Source: Orychophragmus violaceus (Eukaryota > Streptophyta > Magnoliopsida > Brassicales > Brassicaceae). From it: DNA of 64,000 nt. Each line of letters opens with the position of its first letter. The first letter of the stretch is position 1. Below the pieces are notes generated by a model, which made no database searches, had not been told where the DNA came from, and was given only the letters and a program-made list of their open reading frames with translations. Shown here one piece after another: positions 1 to 11,476 of this stretch. The DNA is taken from positions 62,813,823-62,877,822 of the forward strand of contig CM058239.1 in the NCBI GenBank assembly GCA_030180135.1, read 5' to 3'. Position numbers and translations under genes: made by a program.

Positions 1-992
1 AAAGGCCCTATGAGAATCCTAAAAATAACTTTGTAACCAAAACTTTTTGAAACATATATGTCATGGATTGAAGAATTTAGGTGATGTAAGACAACTATAA
101 GTAAGTTTATGTATGCTCAGAAAGGTAGAATGAGAAGCATGTTATACAAGTTGTTGTTCCTTTCAATCACCCCCAAGTAACACTACTAAGAGACTAGAAA
201 GAAACTTTGATCTTGTAAAAGGCCCTATGAGAATCCTAAAAACAACTTTGTAACCAAAACTTCTTGAAACATATATGTCATGGATTGAAGAATTTAGGTG
301 ATGTAAGACAACTATAAGTAAGTTTTCGTATGCTACTAAAGGTAGAATGAGAAGCATGTTATACAAGTTTATGTTCTTTGAACCACCCCTAAGTAACCAT
401 AATAAAAGACTAGAAAGAATCTTTGATCTTCTAAAAGGCCCTATGAGAATCTTAAAAAAAAAACTTTGCAACCAAAACTTCTTGAAACATATATGTCATG
501 GATTGAAGAATTTAGGTGATGTAAGACAACTATAAGTAAGTTTATGTATGCTCAAAAAGGTAGAATGAGAAGCATGTTATACAAGTTGTTGTTCCTTTCA
601 ATCACCCCCAAGTAACACTACTAAGAGACTAGAAAGAAACTTTGATCTTGTAAAAGGCCCTATGAGAATCCTAAAAATAACTTTGTAACCAAAACTTTTT
701 GAAACATATATGTCATGGATTGAAGAATTTAGGTGATGTAAGACAACTATAAGTAAGTTTATGTATGCTCAGAAAGGTAGAATGAGAAGCATGTTATACA
801 AGTTGTTGTTCCTTTCAATCACCCCCAAGTAACACTACTAAGAGACTAGAAAGAAACTTTGATCTTGTAAAAGGCCCTATGAGAATCCTAAAAAAAACTT
901 TGTAACCAAAACTTCTTGAAACATATATGTCATGGATTGAAGAATTTAGGTGATGTAAGAACTATAAGTAAGTTTATGTATGCTCAGAAAGG
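1..992 (+). repeat. Satellite array block 1 (~217-bp monomer)
   Basis: Tandem head-to-tail monomers: the landmark TCATGGATTG occurs at 61, 278, 496, 713 and 930, giving periods of 217, 218, 217 and 217 bp. One monomer (about 330-480) is a diverged type, called type 2 here, marked by CGTATGCTACTAAAGG and ACCACCCCTAAGTAACC. The rest are type 1, marked by ATGCTCAGAAAGG and CACCCCCAAGTAACAC. The block ends with AAAGG (988-992), which is repeated at 7226-7230 on the far side of the inserted solo LTR. The monomer is AT-rich and non-coding. The array context suggests a centromere satellite; that role is inferred. Confidence 0.93.
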
Positions 993-1534
993 TATTAGAG
1001 AGGAGGAGTAAATGGGATGAGGAGAGGCTGAAGAAGCCGAGCCTCAGTCCTAAACAAAGCAAGAAGAAGGGTTCCACAAGAAGAGAGGTGGTTCCACAAG
1101 CAAGAAAAGAGTGTTATCCAAGCAACACTCCTTGAAGAAGATTGTGCAAAGTTGGGGCACAAGTTGGTCTGTGCAAAGTCAGGGCCAAATGATAATAAGA
1201 AGATGTTGAATACAATGTGCATAAGTGGGGCATAATCAGATGCATATCTCGGATGTGCAAGAAGAATAAACAAGGAGAGATCACATGTTGAGTTAAGGGC
1301 TGAACAAGAGTGAAGACAAGTCACTATCACTCTTGGAAGCGTGGACTCTCTCTCTCCAGACCTACAACACGCCAAGGAAGGGAAGAGAGATGTCACTTTC
1401 AGCACAAGAAGACACAAGACTTCAAATGGAAGAAGAAGATCCAACCGTTGAAGTTCAAATCCGAATCTCCCTCTCTTAATCAAGGGCTGTGATTTAATGC
1501 TTTGTTTATTGTTGTCTTGACCTAATTGTGAGCC

Positions 1535-1542
1535 TATTTAAA
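1535..1542 (+). promoter_or_regulatory. Putative TATA box in family A LTR
   Basis: TATTTAAA lies about 540 bp into the LTR, in the context GAGCCTATTTAAAGG. Other family A LTRs have the same position (TATTTAAA or TATATAA). It is a plausible Pol II core promoter; no start site can be confirmed from sequence. Confidence 0.5.
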
Positions 1543-1740
1543 GGACTCACACGCCATTGTAACCTTGGCTAATTCACTTCACAAGTAATCAACAAGATAC
1601 TTGATATTCTCTCTTAAGTCTTTCTCTCTTTCCTTTAGTTTTGTTCTTGCGGTTTCTTTCTCTTAAACTCTCATTGTGATCTTCAACAAGACACAATGTA
1701 GACTCATGTAAGAGCATGGTTGGGCTGCTAAGGCAGTCCC

Positions 1741-2246
1741 TATTGAGAAGAAGATCCAAAGTGTGCAATATGATCAGTGTATTGAGTATTGAGATGAACA
1801 CCTTAAGTGTTCATATCAATTTGAAGTCCTTTGATCCGATCAGAAGAAGAAGAGGTAAATAAGTAAAAGGGAGAGAGTTTAATCTTATGGTTAAGTGGTA
1901 AAAGGATAAGTTACCATTAACCAAGTCAAAGATCTTCTAGAAGCTTGACTCCACGGATGAACAGTACCAGGAGACAAGATTCAAATTCAAATGGAGATTC
2001 CCTTCCCTACTTGCTTCACCCTTTTGTCCAAAGGTGTCTTTAGAATTATTTTGTCATTAGAGTTTGAATTTGAAAGTAGTAGCCACGAAATTGAGTTAGT
2101 TTTTGTCTATATATTCATTGTAAAATCAATAAGAAAAATACAGACTTGGGAAAACTTTTCCCTCATACTCCTCTTGTGCAATTCTTCTTCTTTCTTTCTC
2201 TCTTGCTAAATCTCTCATATAACTCTCTAATTCTCATATTCTTACA
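1741..2246 (+). repeat. 5' LTR of T1 (506 bp)
   Basis: It begins TATTGAGAAG and ends ATTCTTACA immediately before the primer site. It has the same length as both LTRs of T4. It contains an 8-bp perfect inverted repeat, ATGAACAC/GTGTTCAT (1794-1801 and 1807-1814), and a TATA-like box at 2108-2115. Confidence 0.93.
2108..2115 (+). promoter_or_regulatory. Putative TATA box in T1 LTR
   Basis: TATATATT in the context GTCTATATATTCATTG is conserved in all T-family LTRs (for example 30505-30512 in T3). It lies about 140 bp from the LTR end, which fits a U3/R promoter. Confidence 0.55.
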
Positions 2247-2258
2247 TGGTATCAGAGC
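2247..2258 (+). other. Primer binding site, T1
   Basis: TGGTATCAGAGC directly abuts the LTR end. It is the standard plant Copia primer site complementary to the 3' end of initiator-Met tRNA. Confidence 0.9.
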
Positions 2259-2483
2259 TATAAGCTCCTGTACCTATTCATTTCCGCAATCTTGTTCTAA
2301 AACTCTGATTTTCTTGTTCTAAAATCTGTTCTTGAAAGTTTGTTCATGTTCTTGAAATTTTTAAGCTCTTAAGTCATTTCTTTGGGCTAGTTTACTCTTG
2401 TGTGTTTTCTCTGTGAATTGAGAACTCTCTTGTTTAGAATCTTGCCTTGAAAACTCCCTCCTTGCTACAAATCAGTCTCAGCA

Positions 2484-5400
2484 ATGGAGAACTCAAGGGT
2501 AATCATTCCTGTGATTCTTAAGGGTGCCAACTACATTGTTTGGGCCAGAATGGTTAAGTCTGCACTTGGAGGCAGAGGTCTTTGGAAGTATATCATGAGG
2601 AGTACAGCTCCACAGAAGATGATGAAGGCTGAAGCTAAGGTAGGAACCGAGGCAGAGGCTAAAGATGGTGTTGAGTCTCATGAAGAGGCGTCTGAAGCTT
2701 ATGAAGAAGCTTGGATACAAGGGGACCAGAATGTGCTCTCTATACTCCAAAGCTCACTGGACCAGCACCTATTGGAAGCCTACTCTTATTGTGTGACTTC
2801 CAAGCAGCTGTGGGATACTATTGAGAAGGTTTATGGGAATAAATCAAACCTAACCAGAGTCTTTGAAGTTAAGCTGGCCATCAACAATCTCCAGCAAGAA
2901 GATATGGAGTTTAAAGCTCACTTTGGAAAGTTTAGCTCACTGTGGTCAGAGTTGGAGATGTTGAGGCCACCAAGCAGTGATCCTTTGGTGTTGCAAGAAA
3001 GGAGAGAGCAAGATAAAGTCTTTGCTCTTCTGCTCACCTTGAACTCATCTTACAATGGGTTGATTAAGCACATTCTAAGGGCAGACAATCTACCTGATAT
3101 TGATGATGTGTGTGGACAAATTCAGAAAGAGCAAGGCTCATTTGGGCTGTTCAAAGGGAAAGGAGAGCTGGTGACCGCCAACAAAGGGGTGTTTAAGGCT
3201 GATGAGAGGCAGAACTATGGAGGTGACAAGAGAGGAGTCTTGATGTGTGATTTTTGCAAGAAGAGTGGGCACTTGAAAGACAGATGCTGGCGCCTTCATC
3301 CTAACCTCAGACCCTCATCTCACAACAACCGGTTCAAAGATCAAAGGGCAAACTACTCTTATGGTGCAGCTGGACCAGGTTCTTCTTCAATGCAGCAATG
3401 TGATGAAGGGAGAGCAATGGTGGTCCATCAAGCTCCAGCCATTACTGATCAGAGTGATGTGGTAAGAAGGTCAGACCTTGAGGCACTCATCAAAGCCCTC
3501 AAGGAAAACTCTGGTATGGTTCTTGGTACTTCACTCTTTGCTTCAAATAAAATCAGACCCTTGATCATTGATTCTGGAGCTTCTCATCACATGATCAGTG
3601 ACCCTAAGTTGATAGAAAATGTTGAACCAGCTTTAGGATGTGTAGTGATTGCAAATGGTGATAAAATTCCAATTCAAGGCATAGGAAATCTGAAATTGTT
3701 TGATAAAGAATCCAAAGCTTTCTTTATGCCTAGCTTCACATCTAACTTAGTATCTGTTAAAAGAATAGCTACTGATCTAAATTGCAATGTTGTTTTCAGT
3801 CCTAATGATGTTGTGTTTCAGGATATTAAGACAAGTAAGTTGATTGGGAAAGGTGTGACAAAAGATGAGCTCTACATGATTGAAGACACCAATCCCTCTT
3901 CTGAATTATCTCCTGCTTTATCTACTGCTTTATCTACTTGTGTTGGTGTGGATGACTCTATTTGGCATGCTAGACTAGGACATCCACACTCTAGGGCATT
4001 AGGACTCTTATTACCTTCTGTTTCTTTTAAGAATGATGATTGTGAGGCTTGTATTCTTGGGAAACATTGCAAATCTGTTTTTCCAAGTTCTAAAACTACT
4101 TATGAAAGTTGCTTTGATCTTGTTCATTCTGATGTGTGGACTGCTCCTTGTTTGTCTAGAGAGAATCATAAGTACTTTGTCACTTTCATTGATGAAAAAT
4201 CTAAATACACTTGGATAACATTGATGCAAACTAAAGATAGAGTGTTAGAAGCTTTTATGAACTTTCAAAGTCATGTTACTAACCATTTCAATGCTAAGAT
4301 CAAAATTTTTAGATCAGACAATGGTGGTGAGTATACAAGCAATGCCTTCAAACAACACTTGTCCAAACATGGGATTCTTCATCAAACAAGCTGCCCGTAC
4401 ACTCCACAACAAAATGGAGTGGCTGAGAGAAAGAACAGACACTTAATGGAGGTGGCAAGGTCCATGATGTTCTATAAGAATGTTCCTAAGAGGTTTTGGG
4501 GAGATGCAGTCATGACTGCATGCTACTTGATCAATAGAACTCCCACGAGAGTTCTTAAGGATCAATCTCCATTTCAGGTACTAAACAAAACAAATCCATT
4601 GGTTGATCACTTACGTGTGTTTGGGTGTATTTGCTTTGTGTTAATACCAGGAGAACAGAGGGATAAGTTGGATGCTAAGAGCACCAAAGCCATGTTCATT
4701 GGATATTCCACAACGCAAAGAGGATACAAGTGTTATGTGCCTGAAACAAGGAAGGTTTTGATCTCAAGAGATGTGAAATTTATGGAGACAAGAAGTTTCT
4801 ATGATGAGAAGAATTGGGATAGCTTGAAGGATCTTCCCACATCTCAATCAGACCGAGCTGCTAACCTAAGGATGATCATGGAAAACCTTGGTATTAGTAT
4901 GCCTCCACAACCGGCCAAGACAAGTCCTACTTCTTCAGTCCCTGCTCCAACTTCAGAAGCTCCTCAACATCCCCATCCTGATCATGAGGGGGACACTCAT
5001 GAATCAGCACCAGAACCGCAAGAACCTGATTCTACTACACATGATCAAGCTGGTATTGAGGAACATGAAGAACATGAGATAGAAGCTGAGGAGTTGGACC
5101 ATCAAAATGAAGAGATGGAACAACCGGTTCTACATGAGCAGCCAGTTCAAGTATTAAGGAGGAGCACAAGGGAGAAAAAGGATCCATCAGAATGGAAGAA
5201 GACTAGGGTTTACTTCAACAGCAATGCGGTAGCTCATCCCATTCAAGCTACTTGCACTTTAGCTTATGTACCTTTGGAACATCAAGTGTTCATTGGGAAG
5301 TTGGATCAAGAACATGTACCAACAACCTATGAAGAGGCCAAAGGAGATAAGAGATGGATGCAAGCTGTAGATGAAGAGACCAAAGCAATGGAAAACAATG

Positions 5401-6878
5401 AGACTTGGTATGAGGCAGAACTTCCTAAAGGAAAGAAGGCAGTGACCTCTAAATGGGTTTTCACCATCAAGTATAGGAGTAATGGAGAAGTTGAGAGATA
5501 CAAAGCAAGGTTGGTTGCAAGAGGCTTCACTCAAACCTATGGAAAGGATTACTTGGATACCTTTGCACCAGTAGCTAAGCTTCACACAGTTAGGATCATC
5601 TTGTCTTTAGCAACAAATCTTGATTGGGAACTTTGGCAAATGGATGTCAAGAATGCATTCCTTCAAGGGGAGCTTGAAGATGAGGTATACATGACACCAC
5701 CTTCTGGTCTTGAAAGCATTGTGAAACCAGGGAAGGTGTTAAGACTCAAGAAGGCTATCTATGGATTAAAGCAGTCACCTAGAGCTTGGTATCATAAACT
5801 GAGCTCAACACTTATGCAAAGAGGATTCAAGAGGTCTGAAGGAGATCACACCTTGTTCACTCTTCAGGATCAGGAAGGTATCATTGTCATCCTTGTTTAT
5901 GTTGATGACATTATCATATCAGGGAGTAACAAGTCAGGTATACAAGACACTAAGGCTTATCTCAAATCTGTTTTTGATATTAAAGACCTTGGTACTCTAA
6001 AGTACTTCCTTGGGATAGAAGTTTGTCGATCTAATGATGGACTCTTCTTATCTCAAAGGAAGTACACACTTGATTTGTTATCTGAAGCAGGAAAGATAGG
6101 AGCAAAACCGGCTAAGACACCTCTTGAGGAAGGCTACAAAGTCATAAGAGAGGGGGAGCTTGAGGATAAACCATTTGAGGACATTACTCAGTATAGAAGG
6201 ATGGTTGGTAAGCTCATTTACTTAACCATAACCAGACCTGATTTGTGTTATGCAGTGAACCAAGTAAGCCAGCATATGCAAGCACCCAAGATGCATCATT
6301 GGAACATGGTTGAAAGGATACTTAGATACCTAAGTGGTGCTCCTGATCAAGGCATTTGGATGGGTTGCAATCAAAGCACAGAGATAGTTGGGTATTGTGA
6401 TGCTGATTGGGCAGGAGATAGAGTAGACAGGAGGTCTACTACTGGATATTGCACATTCATTGGAGGCAACCTTGTTACTTGGAAGAGCAAGAAGCAGAAG
6501 ATAGTGTCATGTTCAAGTGCTGAAGCTGAATATAGAGCAATGAGGAAGCTAGCAACCGAATTGGCATGGATCAAAGCTCTGCTTGTGGATTTAGGGATTG
6601 AGACTTCAAAACCAATCACCATGCATTGTGATAACCAAGCAGCCATTCACATTGCTTCAAATTCAGTCTTCCATGAAAGGACCAAGCACATAGAAGTGGA
6701 TTGTCACAAAGTGAGGCAGATGATTGAGCAAGGAGTGGTGTTGCCTTGCTTTACAAGGAGTGAAGAACAACTAGCTGATGTGTTCACCAAGGCAGCTAGT
6801 TTGCTAAATCTCTCATATAACTCTCTAATTCTCATATTCTTACAGTCCCAAATCCACACTTGGATAGTTCTTCCATAA
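2484..6878 (+). pseudogene. Copia gag-pol polyprotein, T1 (C-terminus lost)
   Basis: The frame opens at ATG 2484, 237 bp after the primer site starts, at the same position as in T3 and T4. Domains in order: GAG with a CCHC zinc knuckle (CDFCKKSGHLKDRC, near residue 258); aspartic protease (IIDSGASHHM, near 365); integrase with HARLGH...CEAC zinc finger and the catalytic motifs DVW, SDNGGEY and NGVAERKN; reverse transcriptase with YVDDIII; RNase H with YCDADWAGD, AEAEYRAM and CDNQAA. The frame stays open to ADVFTKAASL. The deletion at about 6801 then joins it to LTR sequence, and translation runs out of the element into the host solo LTR, stopping at 6878. The last ~30 residues are therefore not native. 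The enzymatic motifs look intact, so products could be made, but this copy lacks its 3' cis sequences. Confidence 0.9.
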
Positions 6879-7225
6879 CTAATCCAAGTGTGAGAGTCTC
6901 TCGGTTTATAAAGCTCTTACATGTTTTCCTTTTCTTTCTTCTTAGAACACCTCTTAGCTAATTACTGATTTGTATCCATTCTCATGAGTAAACTATCCTA
7001 ATGTGATGTTAAGCTCTTGGATAACATTTTCATATAGCTTAAGTGTTCATTTATTGAGGTAGAGTAGCTTTCTTTCTTCTTTTATAACCGCAACCCTAGT
7101 TTCTCTCTCTAAGCGCCTTAAGAACCCTAATTGGGTCTAAGGCTTGTTTCTTCTACTCTACCTCATTCTCTTGAGCCAGACTTGTTTCTCAGAGCATCCC
7201 CATGGATGTATCTGAAATTCCAACA

Positions 7226-10200
7226 AAAGGTAGAACGAGAAGCATGTTATACAAGTTGTTGTTCTTTTCAATCACCCCCAAGTAACACTACTAAGAGACT
7301 AGAAAGAAACTTTGATCTTGTAAAAGGCCCTATGAGAATCCTAAAAAAAACTTTGTAACCAAAACTTCTTGAAACATATATGTCATGGATTGAAGAATTT
7401 AGGTGATGTAAGACAACTATAAGTAAGTTTATGTATGCTCAGAAAGGTAGAATGAGAAGCATGTTATACAAGTTGTTGTTCCTTTCAATCACCCCCAAGT
7501 AACACTACTAAGAGACTAGAAAGAAACTTTGATCTTGTAAAAGGCCCTATGAGAATCCTAAAAAAAACTTTGTAACCAAAACTTCTTGAAACATATATGT
7601 CATGGATTGAAGAATTTAGGTGTTGTAAGAACTATAAGTAAGTTTATGTATGCTCAGAAAGGTAGAATGAGAAGCATGTTATACAAGTTGTTGTTCCTTT
7701 CAATCACCCCCAAGTAACACTACTAAGAGACTAGAAAGAAACTTTGATCTTGTAAAAGGCCCTATGAGAATCCTAAAAAAAACTTTGTAACCAAAACTTC
7801 TTGAAACATATATGTCATGGATTGAAGAATTTAGGTGATGTAAGAACTATAAGTAAGTTTATGTATGCTCAGAAAGGTAGAACGAGAAGCATGTTATACA
7901 AGTTGTTGTTCTTTTCAATCACCCCCAAGTAACACTACTAAGAGACTAGAAAGAAACTTTGATCTTGTAAAAGGCCCTATGAGAATCCTAAAAAAAACTT
8001 TGTAACCAAAACTTCTTGAAACATATATGTCATGGATTGAAGAATTTAGGTGATCTAAGACAACTATAAGTAAGTTTATGTATGCTCAGAAAGGTATAAT
8101 GAGAAGCATGTTATACAAGTTGTTGTTCCTTTCAATCACCCCCAAGTAACACTACTAAGAGACTAGAAAGAAACTTTGATCTTGTAAAAGGCCCTATGAG
8201 AATCCTAAAAATAACTTTGTAACCAAAACTTTTTGAAACATATATGTCATGGATTGAAGAATTTAGGTGATGTAAGACAACTATAAGTAAGTTTATGTAT
8301 GCTCAGAAAGATAGAATGAGAAGCATGTTATACAAGTTGTTGTTCCTTTCAATCACCCCCAAGTAACACTACTAAGAGACTAGAAAGAAACTTTGATCTT
8401 GTAAAAGGCCCTATGTGAATCCTAAAAAAAACTTTGTAACCAAAACTTCTTGAAACATATATGTCATGGATTGAAGAATTTAGGTGTTGTAAGAACTATA
8501 AGTAAGTTTATGTATGCTCAGAAAGGTAGAATGAGAAGCATGTTATACAAGTTGTTGTTCTTTTCAATCACCCCCAAGTAACACTACTAAGAGACTAGAA
8601 AGAAACTTTGATCTTGTAAAAGGCCCTATGAGAATCCTAAAAAAAACTTTGTAACCAAAACTTCTTGAAACATATATGTCATGGATTGAAGAATTTAGGT
8701 GATGTAAGAACTATAAGTAAGTTTATGTATGCTCAGAAAGGTAGAATGAGAAGCATGTTATACAAGTTGTTTTCTTTTCAATCACCCCCAAGTAACACTA
8801 CTAAGAGACTAGAAAGAAACTTTGATCTTGTAAAAGGCCCTATGAGAATCCTAAAAAAAACTTTGTAACCAAAACTTCTTGAAACATATATGTCATGGAT
8901 TGAAGAATTTAGGTGATGTAAGACAACTATAAGTAAGTTTATGTATGCTCAGAAAGGTAGAATGAGAAGCATGTTATACAAGTTGTTGTTCCTTTCAATC
9001 ACCCCCAAGTAACACTACTAAGAGACTAGAAAGAAACTTTGATCTTGTAAAAGGCCCTATGAGAATCCTAAAAACAACTTTGTAACCAAAACTTCTTGAA
9101 ACATATATGTCATGGATTGAAGAATTTAGGTGATGTAAGACAACTATAAGTAAGTTTTCGTATGCTACTAAAGGTAGAATGAGAAGCATGTTATACAAGT
9201 TTATGTTCTTTGAACCACCCCTAAGTAACCATAATAAAAGACTAGAAAGAATCTTTGATCTTCTAAAAGGCCCTATGAGAATCTTAAAAAAAAAACTTTG
9301 CAACCAAAACTTCTTGAAACATATATGTCATGGATTGAAGAATTTAGGTGATGTAAGACAACTATAAGTAAGTTTATGTATGCTCAAAAAGGTAGAATGA
9401 GAAGCATGTTATACAAGTTGTTGTTCCTTTCAATCACCCCAAGTAACACTACTAAGAGACTAGAAAGAAACTTTGATCTTGTAAAAGGCCCTATGAGAAT
9501 CCTAAAAATAACTTTGTAACCAAAACTTTTTGAAACATATATGTCATGGATTGAAGAATTTAGGTGATGTAAGACAACTATAAGTAAGTTTATGTATGCT
9601 CAGAAAGGTAGAATGAGAAGCATGTTATACAAGTTGTTGTTCCTTTCAATCACCCCCAAGTAACACTACTAAGAGACTAGAAAGAAACTTTGATCTTGTA
9701 AAAGGCCCTATGAGAATCCTAAAAAAAACTTTGTAACCAAAACTTCTTGAAACATATATGTCATGGATTGAAGAATTTAGGTGATGTAAGAACTATAAGT
9801 AAGTTTATGTATGCTCAGAAAGGTAGAACGAGAAGCATGTTATACAAGTTGTTGTTCTTTTCAATCACCCCCAAGTAACACTACTAAGAGACTAGAAAGA
9901 AACTTTGATCTTGTAAAAGGCCCTATGAGAATCCTAAAAAAAACTTTGTAACCAAAACTTCTTGAAACATATATGCCATGGATTGAAGAATTTAGGTGAT
10001 CTAAGACAACTATAAGTAAGTTTATGTATGCTCAGAAAGGTATAATGAGAAGCATGTTATACAAGTTGTTGTTCCTTTCAATCACCCCCAAGTAACACTA
10101 CTAAGAGACTAGAAAGAAACTTTGATCTTGTAAAAGGCCCTATGAGAATCCTAAAAATAACTTTGTAACCAAAACTTTTTGAAACATATATGTCATGGAT

Positions 10201-10886
10201 TGAAGAATTTAGGTGATGTAAGACAACTATAAGTAAGTTTATGTATGCTCAGAAAGATAGAATGAGAAGCATGTTATACAAGTTGTTGTTCCTTTCAATC
10301 ACCCCCAAGTAACACTACTAAGAGACTAGAAAGAAACTTTGATCTTGTAAAAGGCCCTATGAGAATCCTAAAAAAAACTTTGTAACCAAAACTTCTTGAA
10401 ACATATATGTCATGGATTGAAGAATTTAGGTGTTGTAAGAACTATAAGTAAGTTTATGTATGCTCAGAAAGGTAGAATGAGAAGCATGTTATACAAGTTG
10501 TTGTTCTTTTCAATCACCCCCAAGTAACACTACTAAGAGACTAGAAAGAAACTTTGATCTTGTAAAAGGCCCTATGAGAATCCTAAAAAAAACTTTGTAA
10601 CCAAAACTTCTTGAAACATATATGTCATGGATTGAAGAATTTAGGTGATGTAAGAACTATAAGTAAGTTTATGTATGCTCAGAAAGGTAGAATGAGAAGC
10701 ATGTTATACAAGTTGTTGTTCTTTTCAATCACCCCCAAGTAACACTACTAAGAGACTAGAAAGAAACTTTGATCTTGTAAAAGGCCCTATGAGAATCCTA
10801 AAAAAAACTTTGTAACCAAAACTTCTTGAAACATATATGTCATGGATTGAAGAATTTAGGTGATGTAAGACAACTATAAGTAAGTT
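7226..10886 (+). repeat. Satellite array block 2 (~217-bp monomer)
   Basis: About 17 monomers continue the array of block 1; AAAGG at 7226-7230 is the right target duplicate of the solo LTR. Sub-variants (GTGTTGTAAG, GTGATCTAAG, GTATAATGAG, GATAGAATGAG, GTAGAACGAG) recur in the same order with an offset of about 1946 bp. For example, TATAAT is at 8095 and 10041. This indicates a 9-monomer higher-order repeat. One type-2 monomer is at about 9160-9310, matching block 1 at an offset of 8832 bp (about 2594 bp, 12 monomers, after subtracting the insertion). It ends with AAGTT (10882-10886), the target duplicate of element B. Confidence 0.93.
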
Positions 10887-11324
10887 TGATAGATTTAGAG
10901 TGTGAACATGATAGAATTAGGGTTCTTGAGTCCCAATGGTGGCGGAAATAGAGAGAAGAGAAAGAGAGACTCAAAACTCCTTGTATTCATTTTTGTGTTA
11001 CATTACCCTTTTATATGGGATACAAAGAAGAGTGTTTAACCTAAAATGAGTAAGAGACAAAAGCACAATCAGACAAAACACTTCTGAACCGTGGGCAGAG
11101 GAGAGAGAGAGAGAGTGTGGACCACAAAGATTCCTTTCTTAAACCCTTAAACCCTTAAGTCTCCAACGGCTCCTTCTTCAATTGTTTGGTCTGAATTGTG
11201 TTTGAATGTTGGCGCCATCCTCTTAACAAGAAGTCCCCAACTTTGTACATTATCAAATGTGCAAGACTTGTGCATATTTTGATAATACACAACCTTTGCA
11301 CATTTGATCTCATCATGATCAATA
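10887..11324 (-). repeat. 3' LTR of element B (438 bp)
   Basis: Read on the minus strand it begins TATTGATCATGATGAG at 11324 and ends TCTATCA at 10887. It contains one copy of the TACAAAGTTGGGG motif also repeated in family A LTRs, and a TATA-like ATATAAAA (11009-11016). Confidence 0.92.
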
Positions 11325-11336
11325 CTCCCCCTCAAG
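11325..11336 (-). other. Polypurine tract, element B
   Basis: The minus strand reads CTTGAGGGGGAG immediately upstream of the 3' LTR. This is the plus-strand primer site for reverse transcription. Confidence 0.85.
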
Positions 11337-11476
11337 TTCAGACTTTGGAATCACCCTAAAGACTGAACTTGGAATGATCATGGCAACACCTCATTAAAAA
11401 CCTTGATGTGGAAAACCACTTGGGACAAAACCACATCAAGGGAAAAAGAGTATGCTGCTCATGAATCAGGAGAGTT

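Larger units (their letters stand above)
1741..6844 (+). mobile_element. Ty1/Copia element T1, 3'-deleted, nested in a solo LTR
   Basis: A 5104-bp element with a complete 506-bp 5' LTR (1741-2246), a primer site (2247), a gag-pol frame, and only the last ~44 bp of the 3' LTR (6801-6844). GTCCC flanks it at 1736-1740 and 6845-6849. Compared with its near-identical relative T4 (5765 bp), 661 bp are missing, from the end of RNase H through the polypurine tract and most of the 3' LTR. The junction shares TTG between the two parents, as in end joining with microhomology. Because the flanking duplication is intact, the loss occurred within the element, either after insertion or during reverse transcription. 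It cannot now complete reverse transcription by itself. Confidence 0.93.
993..7225 (+). mobile_element. Family A solo LTR, interrupted by a nested Copia element
   Basis: The LTR starts TATTAGAGAGG at 993 and ends CCAACA at 7225, flanked by AAAGG on both sides. Its two parts, 993-1740 and 6850-7225, add up to about 1124 bp. That matches the 1125-bp LTRs of the complete element at 37952-42279, so this is a solo LTR and not a truncated element. There is no family A internal sequence, as expected after recombination between two LTRs of a full element. The interruption (1741-6844) is Copia T1 with its own GTCCC target duplication. Order of events: element A inserted, T1 inserted into one LTR, and loss of the internal region occurred at an unknown time relative to T1. 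Confidence 0.9.

Noticed and set aside
163..471. Recurring 93-102 codon minus-strand frames in the satellite (also at 8995, 27156, 29316, 37256, 46614, 47259, 47905, 48550, 49196, 50274, 58203, 58850, 59498)
   Set aside because: They cross monomer boundaries, appear only where a type-2 monomer happens to lack stops, and change length with single-base indels. They are by-products of the repeat and not genes.
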